A DNA stretch of 64,000 bases from Xanthomonas sacchari (GTDB lineage Bacteria; Pseudomonadota; Gammaproteobacteria; Xanthomonadales; Xanthomonadaceae). The notes beneath the pieces are model-generated. The model was not told where the DNA came from. It ran no database searches and saw only the letters and a list, made by a program, of their open reading frames with translations. The DNA lies in contig NZ_CP100647.1 in NCBI RefSeq assembly GCF_024266585.1, positions 1,841,001 through 1,905,000 on the forward strand. The letters run 5' to 3'. A program made the position numbers and the translations under genes. This document shows positions 1 through 8,815 of the stretch, piece after piece. Numbering within the stretch: position 1 is the stretch's first letter; the number at the start of each line of letters is the position of its first letter.

Positions 1-1863
1 GACCGTGCCGCGCAGCAGCAGGCTCTGGATCGGACGCCACTCCAGCTGGACCTTGCTGTTGGTGGTGTTGCCGAAGGTGTTGTAGTCCGAATAGCGCGAG
101 CCCAGGGTCAGCGCCAGCAGGTGCGCGAACGGCACCTCGGACAGCAGCGGCACGTACAGTTCGGCGTACAGTTCCTTCACGTTGTACTTGCCGCTCAGCG
201 GGGTGCCGCAGGCTTCCTGCGAGATGAAGCAGTTGCCGTTGGCATTGGCGATGGCGATGTAGTCGACCGCGTTCTTCTGGTACTCCTCGCGCCAGGACAC
301 GCCCACCGCCAGCTGCGTGGCGCCGGCCGGCAGCGAGAACAGCTCGCCGCTGGCGTTGGCTTCGAAGCTGCGCATCTGGTAGGTGGTGGAGTAGGTCGGA
401 CGCGCCTCGTACTTGCCGAGGGTCGCAATGGTCTGCGGGTCGTTGATGTTGAAGATGTTCAACGGGGTGCAGCCGGCGATCACCGCGCCGGCGCTGCCGC
501 ACTTGACCACGCCATCGGTGTCGCGGAACGACGGGCCCAGCGCGTCGCGCAGGCCGGCGTAGTACACGTAGCCGTAGCTGGTGTTCTCGCGGGTGTAGTG
601 GCCGTAGTTCATGGCCGCGTCCCACTTCCAGGTGCTGTCGCCGACGAAGCCTTCCAGACCGGCCACGACCTGGTCGGTGATGGTGCTGTAGTAGGAACGG
701 CGCTGGCCCAGCGAGGTGAAGCGGGTCAGCAACTGGTTGTACTGGTTGCCGCCGTTGTCCGCACCGAAGTTGGTGCCGAACGGGTTGTAGAAGTTGTTGG
801 CGGAGATCACCACCTTGTCGCCACGGGCGTCGAACGGCAGCGGCGCGATCGCGAAGTTGGAGCTGGTCTTGTTGTGGTAGACCTGGGCGAAGGCGTTGAT
901 GCTGTCGGTGATCTGATAGTTGGCCAGGAAGAACGCGTTGGTGCGCTCCTGCGGCGTCATGATCAGGTTGGTGGCCTGGTAGTTGAAGGAGTCGGTCGCG
1001 CCGGAGTAGCAGCGATAATCCCCCTGCGAGGCGCCGGTCGCACCGGGCTTCAGGGTGACGGTGGAGCAGCCGCCGTACTGGGGACGCAGGGCGGCCGGCA
1101 CGGTGATGCGGCCACGCGGATTGCGGCTGGAGCCGAGCACGGTGACCGCGCCGCTGTACAGGTAGGTCGCGTCCTTGGAGTACTTGCGGTCGGCGGAGGA
1201 GATGCCGTCGAACTTGTTGTAGTTCAGGCCGACCATGATGTTGCCGCGATCGCCGACCTGACCGAAGGTCAGCGAGCCGCCGCTGCGCGCGCCGTCGTTC
1301 AGATGCGTCGCCTGACCGTAGTCGACGCTGACCGCCAGGCCTTCGAAGTCCTTGCGCAGGATGAAGTTGACCACGCCGGCCACGGCATCGGAGCCGTACA
1401 CCGCCGAGGCGCCGCTGGTCAGCACTTCGATGCGCTCCACGGCGCTGGCGGGGATCGAGTTGACGTCGTTGTTGACGACGCGACGGCCGTTGACCAGCAG
1501 CAGGGTGCGCTCGTCGCCGAGGCCGCGCAGGTCGACCGAGGACTTGCCGTCGCCGCCGCCGTTGTTGACCGCCGGGGTGGCCGGCGCGCCGGACATCGCC
1601 GGCAGTTCCTGGACCAGGTCGCCGAGGGTCAGCTTGCCGGTCTGCTCGATCGCGGCGCGATCGATCACGACCACCGGGCTGGCGGTCTCGGTTTCAACGC
1701 GGGCAACGCGCGAGCCGGTGACCTGGATGGTGTCCAGGGTCTTGGACGCATCGTTGGAGGAGCTGTCCTGGGCCACGGCCGCGCCGGTGCTGAGCAACGC
1801 GGTGGTGCCGGCAGCGAGGGCGCACGCGATCGCGTCGCGCAAGCGATGGGTCTTGCAATTCAT
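1..1863 (-). CDS. TonB-dependent receptor, N-terminal 621 residues (C-terminus beyond window edge)
   Basis: Outer-membrane TonB-dependent receptor that imports an unidentified large substrate. The product begins MNCKTHRLRD with a long Ala-rich signal peptide ending near AAVAQ, followed by a TonB-box-like stretch (TLDTIQVTGSR), then a plug domain (VVVIDRAAIEQTG, LRGLGDERTLLLVNGRR, SGASAVYGSDAVAGVVNFILR) and the start of the 22-strand barrel. It stays open to base 1, so the barrel is incomplete here. The ATG at 1861-1863 is preceded by a strong GGAGAGAGAG Shine-Dalgarno. The long plug and the GASAVYGSDA motif resemble the large receptor class common in xanthomonads; the substrate cannot be read from the sequence. 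It reads away from its neighbour, so is transcribed alone. Confidence 0.95.
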   Translation of the reverse strand, partial: MNCKTHRLRDAIACALAAGTTALLSTGAAVAQDSSSNDASKTLDTIQVTGSRVARVETETASPVVVIDRAAIEQTGKLTLGDLVQELPAMSGAPATPAVNNGGGDGKSSVDLRGLGDERTLLLVNGRRVVNNDVNSIPASAVERIEVLTSGASAVYGSDAVAGVVNFILRKDFEGLAVSVDYGQATHLNDGARSGGSLTFGQVGDRGNIMVGLNYNKFDGISSADRKYSKDATYLYSGAVTVLGSSRNPRGRITVPAALRPQYGGCSTVTLKPGATGASQGDYRCYSGATDSFNYQATNLIMTPQERTNAFFLANYQITDSINAFAQVYHNKTSSNFAIAPLPFDARGDKVVISANNFYNPFGTNFGADNGGNQYNQLLTRFTSLGQRRSYYSTITDQVVAGLEGFVGDSTWKWDAAMNYGHYTRENTSYGYVYYAGLRDALGPSFRDTDGVVKCGSAGAVIAGCTPLNIFNINDPQTIATLGKYEARPTYSTTYQMRSFEANASGELFSLPAGATQLAVGVSWREEYQKNAVDYIAIANANGNCFISQEACGTPLSGKYNVKELYAELYVPLLSEVPFAHLLALTLGSRYSDYNTFGNTTNSKVQLEWRPIQSLLLRGTV

Positions 1864-2004
1864 TGGCTCTCTCTCCGAAAGGTGTATGTCAGCTGAGTTC
1901 TCCTGCGGAGGCGCCGAAAAAGCGATGCCAAAAACCGCGGGGTAAGCCGATGTTAACTTTGTCTTCAGAGAAATTAAAGAGTCGTTAATGGGCGTGTAAT
2001 TTCA

Positions 2005-2018
2005 GTGATGTATATCAC
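2005..2018. promoter_or_regulatory. CRP/Clp-type binding site candidate
   Basis: GTGA-N6-TCAC is seen exactly (GTGA at 2005-2008, TCAC at 2015-2018), which is the CRP-family core. It lies about 140 bp upstream of the TonB-dependent receptor start, in an AT-rich stretch unlike the rest of the window. In xanthomonads the CRP-like factor is Clp. Regulation of the receptor is inferred from position only. Confidence 0.5.
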
Positions 2019-2034
2019 GCTTGTTCAGGCAATA

Positions 2035-2060
2035 AAAAAGCCTCCGCGAGGAGGCTTTTT
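2035..2060 (-). terminator. Rho-independent terminator
   Basis: A perfect stem (GCCTCC, loop GCGA, GGAGGC) is flanked by A5 on the left and T5 on the right, so it can stop transcription in either direction. It sits 30 bp past the stop of the 2091-2951 gene on the minus strand. Confidence 0.9.
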
Positions 2061-2090
2061 CGTTTCGAAACAGCACGTTGCCAGTGGCCG

Positions 2091-2951
2091 CTACAGATCC
2101 TGCTCGTAGCGCACGTAGGGAATGGTGCCTTCTTCGGTGCTGATGTTGTTCGGCGAGAACGGGTTCTTGCCGCGGGTGATGACGTTCTCGGCGCCGACGG
2201 TCAGCTGGCCGCTCCACGGGGTGCGCCAGGTCAGGCCCACGCCCAGGCCGGTCCACTTGCCGGGCTGGCCGGGGGCGTCGACGACACGGCCGATGACGTT
2301 GGCGCTGAACGAGCCGTAGCCGCCGCCGATGCTCAGGCTCTTGCTGTCCCAGCGGTCGAGCATCGCCGGGGTGGCGTCGGCGATCGGGACCAGGCGCGCC
2401 TTGGCGTAGGTGCCGCCGATCGAGACGAAGCCCTCGCGGCCAATGTTCTGCTGCGCGAAGACGGTCAGGTCGTTCTGCTCCATCCGCATCGACGGCGTCT
2501 TGTTGGCGCCGGCCAGCCAGGCGGGGAGGTTCTCGCGGCCGGTGCCGGCCGACAGCGACAGGCGCCCGCCGGGGCGGTTGAAGGTGGTGGTGGCGGCGAC
2601 GTGGTGGCCGGTGGTGCCGTCGTCGTCGCCCAGGCTGGCCAGCATGCAGTGGCTGGCCAGCCCGCTGATGCTGCTGCCGCTGGCGCTGTTGCACAGCAGG
2701 CCCAGCGAGTCACCGGAGGACAGGCCGAACGCGGCATCCAGGGAGTTGCGGCCGAAATGCCAGCGCGCGCCGACCGCCTGCTCGCCGGTGGGCTCCAGAT
2801 ACAACAGTGCCTCGACCTTGCCGCTGCCCTTGTTCCAGACCGGCAGCACGGTGCGGTCCTGGCCAGTGGCCGGCTTGTTCTGCGCGTGTGCGCCCGTGCT
2901 CGCCGCAAGGGCGATCAGCAGGGCGAGCGGTAGGCGCAGAAAGGGTCGCAT
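2091..2951 (-). CDS. Exported protein of unknown function, possibly outer-membrane beta-barrel
   Basis: I do not recognise the family. The product of 286 residues starts MRPFLRLPLALLIALAAS with a clear signal peptide cleaved near AHAQ. The rest is rich in alternating Gly/Ser/aromatic strands (SLSIGGGYGSFSANVIGRV, GLGVGLTWRTPWSGQLTVG), as in small outer-membrane barrels, and two Cys (LLCNSAS, SHCMLAS) could form a disulfide. A GTG at 2978 would add nine residues ahead of the signal peptide; the ATG at 2951 gives a better signal sequence. It is followed by its own terminator, so is probably monocistronic. Barrel assignment is inference. Confidence 0.75.
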   Translation of the reverse strand: MRPFLRLPLALLIALAASTGAHAQNKPATGQDRTVLPVWNKGSGKVEALLYLEPTGEQAVGARWHFGRNSLDAAFGLSSGDSLGLLCNSASGSSISGLASHCMLASLGDDDGTTGHHVAATTTFNRPGGRLSLSAGTGRENLPAWLAGANKTPSMRMEQNDLTVFAQQNIGREGFVSIGGTYAKARLVPIADATPAMLDRWDSKSLSIGGGYGSFSANVIGRVVDAPGQPGKWTGLGVGLTWRTPWSGQLTVGAENVITRGKNPFSPNNISTEEGTIPYVRYEQDL

Positions 2952-3066
2952 CAGCAGTCTGAGACTTGGGGCGGGCACAAAAGTTCCCGCCGGGCAGGGT
3001 GGTCGATGCTAGTGGATTTATGTTTCTTTAACAAGTCGGACTCCCCGGTCGCGACGCGCGTTTCAG

Positions 3067-3960
3067 CTAGTGCAAGCGCTCCGAGGATGTCGGTTCAGCC
3101 TGCGTTACGGCAAACAATACGCCGAATTCCGTCAAAGGGAAGTCATAGTGCCGGCCGCAGAACTCGCAACGGATCTCAACTTGGCCGGTGGCCTCGGCGG
3201 CGGCCCGTGCTTCCTCCTCGCCCAGCGAGCGCAGCATCGCCGCCACCCGCTCGCGCGAGCACGAGCAGCCGAAGCGCAGCGGGCGGTCGCCCAGCAGTTC
3301 CGGGGTCTCTTCGTGGAACAGCCGGTGCAGCAGGGTCTCGGCCGGTGTCGCCAGCAGTTCGGCCTCGCCAACGGTCTCGAACAGCGCACCGGCGCGGTTC
3401 CAGCCGTCCTCGTCGCCGGCGTCGCCGGGCAGCTTCTGCAGCAGCAGGCCAGCGGCGTGGCTGCCGTCGGCGGCCAGGATCAGCCGCGTCGGCAACTGCT
3501 CGGACTGGCGGAAGTAGTCCTCGAAGGCCTCGTCCAGCTCGGCCGAGGACAGCGCCACCAGGCTCTGGTAGCGCTGCGGTTCGCGCGGGTCCAGGCCGGG
3601 GTTCTCGATGGTGATCGCCAGCAGGGCGTCGTCGCCGAGCGCGCGCAGGTCGCGCGGCGCGTCCTGGCCTTCGCCCAGCTGGACGATGCCGCGCAGCGTG
3701 CCGGCGGCGGTGCATTCGGCGAACAGGGTGCGCAGTGCGCCCTGGCTGCGCAACTGCACCGACAGGCGTCCGTCGACCTTGGTGTGGCCGGTGAACAGGG
3801 CTGCGGCGACGCAGGCCTCGCCCAGCAGTTCGGTGGCCGCGGCGGGGTAGCTGGCCGGCGCCAGGATCTCGCGCCAGGTGTCGTGCAGGCGCACGTGCAC
3901 GCCGCGCACGCCGGCGTCGGGCAGCAGGAAGCGGGTCAGACGATCGTCGGAAGAATGCAT
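3067..3960 (-). CDS. hslO: Hsp33 family redox-regulated chaperone
   Basis: Hsp33 is a cytosolic holdase that is reduced and zinc-bound at rest, and unfolds and becomes active on oxidative stress. The 297-residue product has the usual length and ends with the zinc centre: Cys232-Ser-Cys234 (FGCSCSRERV) and Cys265-x-x-Cys268 (CEFCGRHYDF). The N-terminal half carries the family signature around LLGEACVAAALFTGHTK. The ATG at 3958-3960 was chosen; an in-frame ATG six codons upstream is possible. The open frame extends far upstream through the mtgA region and the tandem repeats, but that extension is antisense to mtgA and rejected. Divergent from mtgA. Confidence 0.96.
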   Translation of the reverse strand: MHSSDDRLTRFLLPDAGVRGVHVRLHDTWREILAPASYPAAATELLGEACVAAALFTGHTKVDGRLSVQLRSQGALRTLFAECTAAGTLRGIVQLGEGQDAPRDLRALGDDALLAITIENPGLDPREPQRYQSLVALSSAELDEAFEDYFRQSEQLPTRLILAADGSHAAGLLLQKLPGDAGDEDGWNRAGALFETVGEAELLATPAETLLHRLFHEETPELLGDRPLRFGCSCSRERVAAMLRSLGEEEARAAAEATGQVEIRCEFCGRHYDFPLTEFGVLFAVTQAEPTSSERLH

Positions 3961-4014
3961 TGCGGCCTCGCTGCGCATGGGAAGATGGCGACCGCACGAT
4001 AGTGGATCATCACG

Positions 4015-4785
4015 GTGGACCAGGTCGAAGAACGCATAGGAATGGGGGCGGCGCGCCGCGATGCAAGTGGCGCCGCGCCGGCGCGTCCGCGCTCCAGGCG
4101 CTGGCGGCGCTGGGTGCTGCTGGCGCCGTTGGTCTTCGTGCTGGCGAGCGCGTCGCAGGTGCTGCTGCTGCGCTTCGTCGATCCGCCGTTCTCGGCGATG
4201 ATGCTGGAGCGGCAGTTGGGCGCCTGGGCCGGCGGCGACTGGTCGTACCGCATCGCCTACGACTGGCGCGATGCCGCGCAGATCGCACCGAGCCTGCCGA
4301 TCTCGCTGGTCGCCGCGGAGGATCAGCGCTTTCCCAGCCATCATGGCTTCGACCTGGACGCGATCGAGAAGGCGCGCGACCACAACGCGCGCGGCGGGCG
4401 CCTGCGAGGGGCCAGCACGATCAGCCAGCAGGTCGCCAAGAACCTGTTCCTGTGGCAGGGCCGCAGCTGGCTGCGCAAGGGATTGGAGGCCTGGTACACG
4501 GTGCTGATCGAGGCGCTGTGGTCGAAGCAGCGCATTCTCGAGGTGTACGCCAACGTGGCCGAGTTCGGTGACGGCGTGTACGGCGCGCAGGCGGCGGCGC
4601 GCAGCTTCTGGAACAAGGACGCGGCGCAGCTGACGCCGGCGCAGAGCGCGCTGCTGGCGGCGGTGCTGCCGGCGCCGCAGCGCTACAACGCCGCCCGTCC
4701 CGGCCCTTATGTGCAGGGGCGGGCCAACTGGATCCAACGCCAGACCCGGCAACTGGGCGGACCGGCCTATCTGCAGGCGCCGTAG
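4015..4785 (+). CDS. mtgA: Monofunctional biosynthetic peptidoglycan transglycosylase
   Basis: GT51 enzyme that polymerises lipid II into glycan strands at the outer face of the inner membrane. The 256-residue product has a basic N-terminus, one membrane anchor ([20 protein letters not shown], about residues 33-52), then GT51 motifs: [14 protein letters not shown] with catalytic Glu about residue 102, [15 protein letters not shown], and the [20 protein letters not shown] motif. There is no transpeptidase domain. The GTG at 4015 has GGAT about 8 nt upstream; an ATG at 4042 is the alternative start. Divergent from hslO and followed at once by the tandem repeat block. Confidence 0.95.
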   Translation: MDQVEERIGMGAARRDASGAAPARPRSRRWRRWVLLAPLVFVLASASQVLLLRFVDPPFSAMMLERQLGAWAGGDWSYRIAYDWRDAAQIAPSLPISLVAAEDQRFPSHHGFDLDAIEKARDHNARGGRLRGASTISQQVAKNLFLWQGRSWLRKGLEAWYTVLIEALWSKQRILEVYANVAEFGDGVYGAQAAARSFWNKDAAQLTPAQSALLAAVLPAPQRYNAARPGPYVQGRANWIQRQTRQLGGPAYLQAP

Positions 4786-4792
4786 GCTTGAA

Positions 4793-5172
4793 GCCCCTCT
4801 CCCGTCGGGAGAGGGGTTAGGGTGAGGGTACGGCCGCACGTGCGGATTGGGATTCGGCGGCAGGCGAACCCTCATCCGCCCCTTCGGGGCACCTTCTCCC
4901 GAGGGGAGAAGGAACTCAAAGCCCCTCTCCCGTCGGGAGAGGGGTTGGGGAGGGTACGGTTGCACGTGCGCATTGGGGTTCGGCGGCAGGTGGACCCTCA
5001 TCCGCCCCTTCGGGGCACCTTCTCCCGAGGGGAGAAGGAACTCAAAGCCCCTCTCTTATCGGGAGAGGGGGTGGGGTGAGGGTGCGGCCGCACGGGCGGA
5101 TTGGGATTCGGCGGAGGTGGACCCTCATCCGCCCCTTCGGGGCACCTTGTCCCGGTGGGAGAAGGGTGGAAC
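4793..5172. repeat. Three tandem copies of a ~127 bp palindromic intergenic repeat
   Basis: This fills the 445 bp between mtgA and the glycosyltransferase. Three units start near 4793, 4921 and 5047 (periods 128 and 126). Each begins with a palindrome of the type CCCTCTCCCGTCGGGAGAGG, has a variable middle (CGCACGTGCG region), and ends with CCCTTCGGGGCACCTTCTCCC followed by GGGGAGAAGG. The third copy is more diverged (CTTATC in place of CCGTC, TTGTCCCGGTGGG). Each palindrome can fold into a hairpin. There is no coding potential with family support across it, and open frames running through it are repeat artefacts. Confidence 0.9.
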
Positions 5173-5230
5173 TCGTCAGGCGATGCGCGGGCCGCTGGTG
5201 AACGCGCAGGCCGCTCCGTACCATCCGCCG

Positions 5231-6253
5231 ATGGAATCCGAACGTCTCACCGTCGTCGTCACTGCGTTCAACGAGGTGCAGAGCCTGCCGCTGCTGCACC
5301 CGCGCATCCTCGCCGCGCTCGATGGCCTGCCCGGGCTGGAGGGGCGCGTGCTGTACGTGGACGACGGCAGTCGCGATGCCACCTGGGAGGCGATCCAGGC
5401 GCTGGCCGCGTCCGATCCGCGGGTCGGCGCGCTGCGCCTGTCGCGCAATTTCGGCAAGGAACTGGCGCTGACCGCGGGCCTGGACTGCGTCGACCGCGGC
5501 GCGGCGATGCTGCTGGATGCCGATGGGCAGGATCCGCCGGAGTTGATCGGGCAGTTCGTGGTGCACTGGCGCGCCGGCTACGACGATATCTACGGCACGC
5601 GCCTGGTGCGCGAAGGCGAGAGCTGGCTCAAGCGCGGCACCGCGGCGCTGTTCTACCGCGTGATCGGGCGCCTGTCGAAGACGCCGATCCCCGCCGATAC
5701 CGGCGATTTCCGCCTGCTGTCGCCGCGCGCGCTGGCCGCGCTGCGGCAGTTGCGCGAGCGTCACCGCTTCATGAAGGGGCTGTTCGGCTGGATCGGCTTC
5801 CGCCGCCTGGCGGTGCCGTACCGACGCGCGCCGCGGCTGGCTGGGCGCAGCAAGTTCAGCCTGTGGCGGCTGTGGAACTTCGCCCTGGACGGCATCACCG
5901 GGTTCTCCACCGCGCCGTTGCGGGTGGCGACCTACCTCGGGCTGGCGACGGCGGTCGGCGCCTTCCTGTTCGCGATCTGGGTGGTGGTCAAGGCGGCGCT
6001 GTGGGGCGATCCGGTGGCCGGCTGGCCGACGATGATGGCGGTGATCCTGTTCCTGGGCGGCGTGCAGCTGATCGCACTGGGCCTGATCGGCGAATACCTG
6101 GGTCGTCTGTACGAGGAATCCAAGCAACGACCGCTGTACCTGGTGGACACCTGGCGTGCACCGGGCGAAGGAGTATGCTCGGCCATGCGATCCAGCGAAC
6201 CGGGAGGCAGCGATGCGCACGGTACGGCAGGTCTTGAGCGAAAAGGGCAATGA
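5231..6253 (+). CDS. Family 2 glycosyltransferase, DPM1/GtrB-like, two C-terminal membrane segments
   Basis: Likely transfers a sugar from a nucleotide donor to undecaprenyl phosphate at the inner membrane. Of 340 residues, the first ~230 are a GT2 domain: VVVTAFNE, YVDDGSRDATWE, LDADGQDPPELI (the metal-binding DxD-type region) and ADTGDFRLLSPRA. Two hydrophobic segments follow (YLGLATAVGAFLFAIWVVV, then MMAVILFLGGVQLIALGLIG), and a GEYLGRLYEESKQRP motif typical of GtrB/ArnC-like enzymes. ATG 5231 is the first codon after the repeats that begins a sensible family N-terminus. The last ~15 codons overlap the next gene and look unconstrained. The actual sugar is unknown. Confidence 0.9.
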   Translation: MESERLTVVVTAFNEVQSLPLLHPRILAALDGLPGLEGRVLYVDDGSRDATWEAIQALAASDPRVGALRLSRNFGKELALTAGLDCVDRGAAMLLDADGQDPPELIGQFVVHWRAGYDDIYGTRLVREGESWLKRGTAALFYRVIGRLSKTPIPADTGDFRLLSPRALAALRQLRERHRFMKGLFGWIGFRRLAVPYRRAPRLAGRSKFSLWRLWNFALDGITGFSTAPLRVATYLGLATAVGAFLFAIWVVVKAALWGDPVAGWPTMMAVILFLGGVQLIALGLIGEYLGRLYEESKQRPLYLVDTWRAPGEGVCSAMRSSEPGGSDAHGTAGLERKGQ

Positions 6254-6641
6254 GATCCACGCGGTCGCGCCGGACACGGCGGTGATCGAGGCGCTGCGGC
6301 TGATGGCCGCCAGGGGCATCGGCGCGGTGCTGGTGATGCAGGACGGACAGCTGTCCGGGATCCTGTCCGAGCGCGACTACGCACGCAAGGTGGTCCTGCA
6401 GGACCGCTCCTCGGCGACCACGCCGGTGCGCGACATCATGAGCGGCAAGGTGCACACCGTCGACTCCTCGCAGAGCGTGCAGCAGTGCATGGAACTGATG
6501 ACCGGACACCGCATCCGCCACCTGCCGGTGGTGGACGCCGGCGCCGTGGTCGGCGTGATCTCGATCGGCGACCTGGTCAAGGCGGTGATCGAGGAGCAGC
6601 GCCAGGAGCTGGATCAGTTGCAGGAGTACATCAGGAGCTGA
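6213..6641 (+). CDS. CBS domain pair protein
   Basis: A soluble 142-residue protein made of two CBS modules (about residues 8-62 and 73-132), which usually bind adenine nucleotides and report energy state. Visible motifs are GIGAVLVMQDGQLSGILSERD in the first and HRIRHLPVVDAGAVVGVISIGDLV in the second. The ATG at 6213 has GGGAGG at 6202-6207. It overlaps the end of the glycosyltransferase gene by 41 bp in another frame, so is probably translationally linked. No effector domain is fused, so its partner is unknown. Confidence 0.92.
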   Translation: MRTVRQVLSEKGNEIHAVAPDTAVIEALRLMAARGIGAVLVMQDGQLSGILSERDYARKVVLQDRSSATTPVRDIMSGKVHTVDSSQSVQQCMELMTGHRIRHLPVVDAGAVVGVISIGDLVKAVIEEQRQELDQLQEYIRS

Positions 6642-6644
6642 GGG

Positions 6645-6794
6645 GCTGGGAATCGGGAGTGGGCAATCGGGAATAGGAAATCAAAAGCAGCGATCTCCTG
6701 ACGCGATCCTGGGACATCGGTCGCCTGACAAGATCGACGCGCGCAATGCGCTTTTGATCCTGCCATTCCCTATTCTCGATTCCCCATTCCCGGC
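6645..6794. repeat. Inverted pair of GGGAATCGGGA-type intergenic repeats
   Basis: 6645-6677 reads as GGGAATCGGGAGTGGGCAAT-type repeats; 6762-6794 carries the complementary form (ATTCCCTATTCTCGATTCCC). The same family recurs at 36672-36702, 60963-60997 and 61041-61070. It fills the gap between two convergent genes and could pair into a long imperfect stem. No gene is seen in it. Confidence 0.8.
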
Positions 6795-6795
6795 T

Positions 6796-8763
6796 TCAAT
6801 GCCCGCACTGAATATCCTTGCCCGGCCCAGTCTCGATGGTGGCCAGCAGGGCGGCGGGCGGGGCGATGCTGCCCAGGGCCACGGCGATCGCGCCGCGCAC
6901 GCCCAGGGCCTTGAAGTCGGGGCGGAAGCTGGGGTCCTTGAAGGTGCCGCCGACGCGCAGCGGCGAGCGCAGGGCGAGGATGCTGTGGTCCTTGGGTTGC
7001 GCTTTCAGCAGCAGGTCCAGGCGCTCCTGGCCCAGGTCGATGGTGCCGCTGCCGACCAGCAGCGTGTCGGTGCTGTCGAAGGCCAGGGCGCGCGAGGTCA
7101 TCACCCCGCGCTGCACGCCGAAGTCGCCGAACGCGCAGCGCACCGGGATCTCGCGGTCCTTGGTCACCAGGTACTTCAGCGATTCGCCCAGATCCAGGCC
7201 GGCCAGCTCCATCACCAGGTTGCTGATGCGGCCCTTGCCCATGCCGACCGCGACGTTGCCGTCGGCGCTGCCGAGCATCTGCGCGATCGAGTTGCCGCTG
7301 CCGGTCAGTGCGATCTCGCCGCCGATCGCGCCGGCCGCCTCCTTGGCCAGCTTGCCGTCGGGAAACAGCTTGCCCAGCTGCACGCCGCGGATCGACAGCT
7401 GCGCGCGGGTCTGCAGGGTGGGCTTGCGCGCGTCCATGCGGATGTCCGAGCGCAGGTCGCCGCCGGCCACGCCGAAATTCAGCGGCTGCAGCAGCAGGAC
7501 GCCGTCGTCGAGCTTCAGGTGCGCGTCCATGTCCTCCAGCGGCAGCGACGGTGCATTGATGCGCTGCGCCTTCCAGCGCACGTCGGCATCCATCGCGCGC
7601 AGCTTGCCGAGGTCGTATGGGGTGGACGGCAGCACCTTGTCGGCGGTGGCCAGCTTGGCCGCCTGCGCCTTCTGTTCGGCATTGGCGGTCTCGCCGGCGC
7701 CGGTGCGCGGCGGTGCACCGACGAAGCCGGCCAGGTCGTCGAAATCCAGCCGCTGCGAGCGCAGGTCGGCACGCAGGAATGGGCGCTGCCCGGCGGTGTC
7801 GATCTGCACCGTGCCGGCCAGGTCGCTGTCGCCGGCGCGGCCGCGGAAGTCCTGGTAGCGCCAGCGATCGCCGTCGCGCTGCAGGCGCCCGTCCAACTGG
7901 TAGGGCGGGGTGGACGGAATGGCGATGCCCAGCAGCGGATACAGGTGGGCCATGTCGGTGCCGGCCAGCTGCAATTGCAGGTCGAACACGCGCAACTGGA
8001 ACGGGTTGGTCAGGGTGCCGCGCATGTGCGCGCGGGTGCTGCCGGCGCTGCCGCGCAGGTCGACGCGGAACGGATGGTCGCTCTCGCTCAGTTCCAGCGG
8101 CGAGGCGGTGTTGCCCTTGAGGGTGAAGGGATTGCCGCGCCAGCGGCCGTCGCCGCTGACCGCGATCGGCGGCGCGGCATCGCCACGGCGCCGCTGTCCG
8201 ACCTGGCTGTCGACGGCGATGTCGATCTCGGTGCGCCCGGCCGGATCCTGGAAGCGCAGGTGTCCCTGCTGCACCAGCAGCGCGCCGAGTACGACCGGGC
8301 GGCCGCCGTCGGACGCGCCGAACACCCAGTTGCCGGGCTGTCCGGCCGGCCCGGTCTCCAGCAACAGATCCGGCTTGGTCAGACGGATCTCGGGGATGCG
8401 CACGCGGCCGCGCAGCAACGGCCACAGCGCGATGTCCAGCTCGGCTCGGTCGGCGCTGGCCATCTGCGCCTGCTTCGACCAGCCGGCATTGGCGAAACGC
8501 AGGCGATCGCCGCGCACGGTGACGATGCGGCCCAGGTCCACGTCCAGGTTGCCGTCGATATGGAAGGCGCGCCCGGTGCGTGCCTGCACCGCGCGTTCCA
8601 CCGGCGCCTTGAACCAGTTCCAGTCGAAGATCAGGATGATGACGAGCAGGAGCAGCACCAGCGCGCCGAGCACGAACGGCCAGCGCCGCAGGCGGCCGTC
8701 GTTGCGTCGCCAGGGCCAGGAGCGGCGGCGTGCGCCGGATGCGGAAACGGGTTCGCGAGCCAT
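6796..8763 (-). CDS. AsmA family protein
   Basis: Envelope protein of the AsmA/TamB-like group, which is implicated in lipid traffic and outer-membrane homeostasis. The 655-residue product has a basic N-terminus and one membrane anchor (FVLGALVLLLLVIILIFDW, about residues 30-48) and otherwise a long periplasmic beta-rich body. The N-terminal AsmA signature (APVERAVQARTGRAFHIDG) and the C-terminal module (LVGSGTIDLGQERLDLLL, then LRVGGTFKDPSFRPD) are both clear. ATG at 8763. It stands 53 bp downstream of the hemolysin III gene's... opposite end and is on the same strand as prfC and hlyIII, so could be at the end of that run. Confidence 0.93.
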   Translation of the reverse strand: MAREPVSASGARRRSWPWRRNDGRLRRWPFVLGALVLLLLVIILIFDWNWFKAPVERAVQARTGRAFHIDGNLDVDLGRIVTVRGDRLRFANAGWSKQAQMASADRAELDIALWPLLRGRVRIPEIRLTKPDLLLETGPAGQPGNWVFGASDGGRPVVLGALLVQQGHLRFQDPAGRTEIDIAVDSQVGQRRRGDAAPPIAVSGDGRWRGNPFTLKGNTASPLELSESDHPFRVDLRGSAGSTRAHMRGTLTNPFQLRVFDLQLQLAGTDMAHLYPLLGIAIPSTPPYQLDGRLQRDGDRWRYQDFRGRAGDSDLAGTVQIDTAGQRPFLRADLRSQRLDFDDLAGFVGAPPRTGAGETANAEQKAQAAKLATADKVLPSTPYDLGKLRAMDADVRWKAQRINAPSLPLEDMDAHLKLDDGVLLLQPLNFGVAGGDLRSDIRMDARKPTLQTRAQLSIRGVQLGKLFPDGKLAKEAAGAIGGEIALTGSGNSIAQMLGSADGNVAVGMGKGRISNLVMELAGLDLGESLKYLVTKDREIPVRCAFGDFGVQRGVMTSRALAFDSTDTLLVGSGTIDLGQERLDLLLKAQPKDHSILALRSPLRVGGTFKDPSFRPDFKALGVRGAIAVALGSIAPPAALLATIETGPGKDIQCGH

Positions 8764-8815
8764 GCGGCCATCCTAGGCGGCCGCCGTGCACGGGGTGCGA
8801 AAGCGATCGGCCGCT

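Noticed and set aside
3961-5001. Upstream extension of the hslO frame by up to 347 codons
   Set aside because: It would run antisense through mtgA and the tandem repeats, and Hsp33 has its full usual length from ATG 3960.
4793-5172. CRISPR array
   Set aside because: Three copies of a ~127-bp near-identical unit without unique spacers; palindromic REP-like repeat instead.
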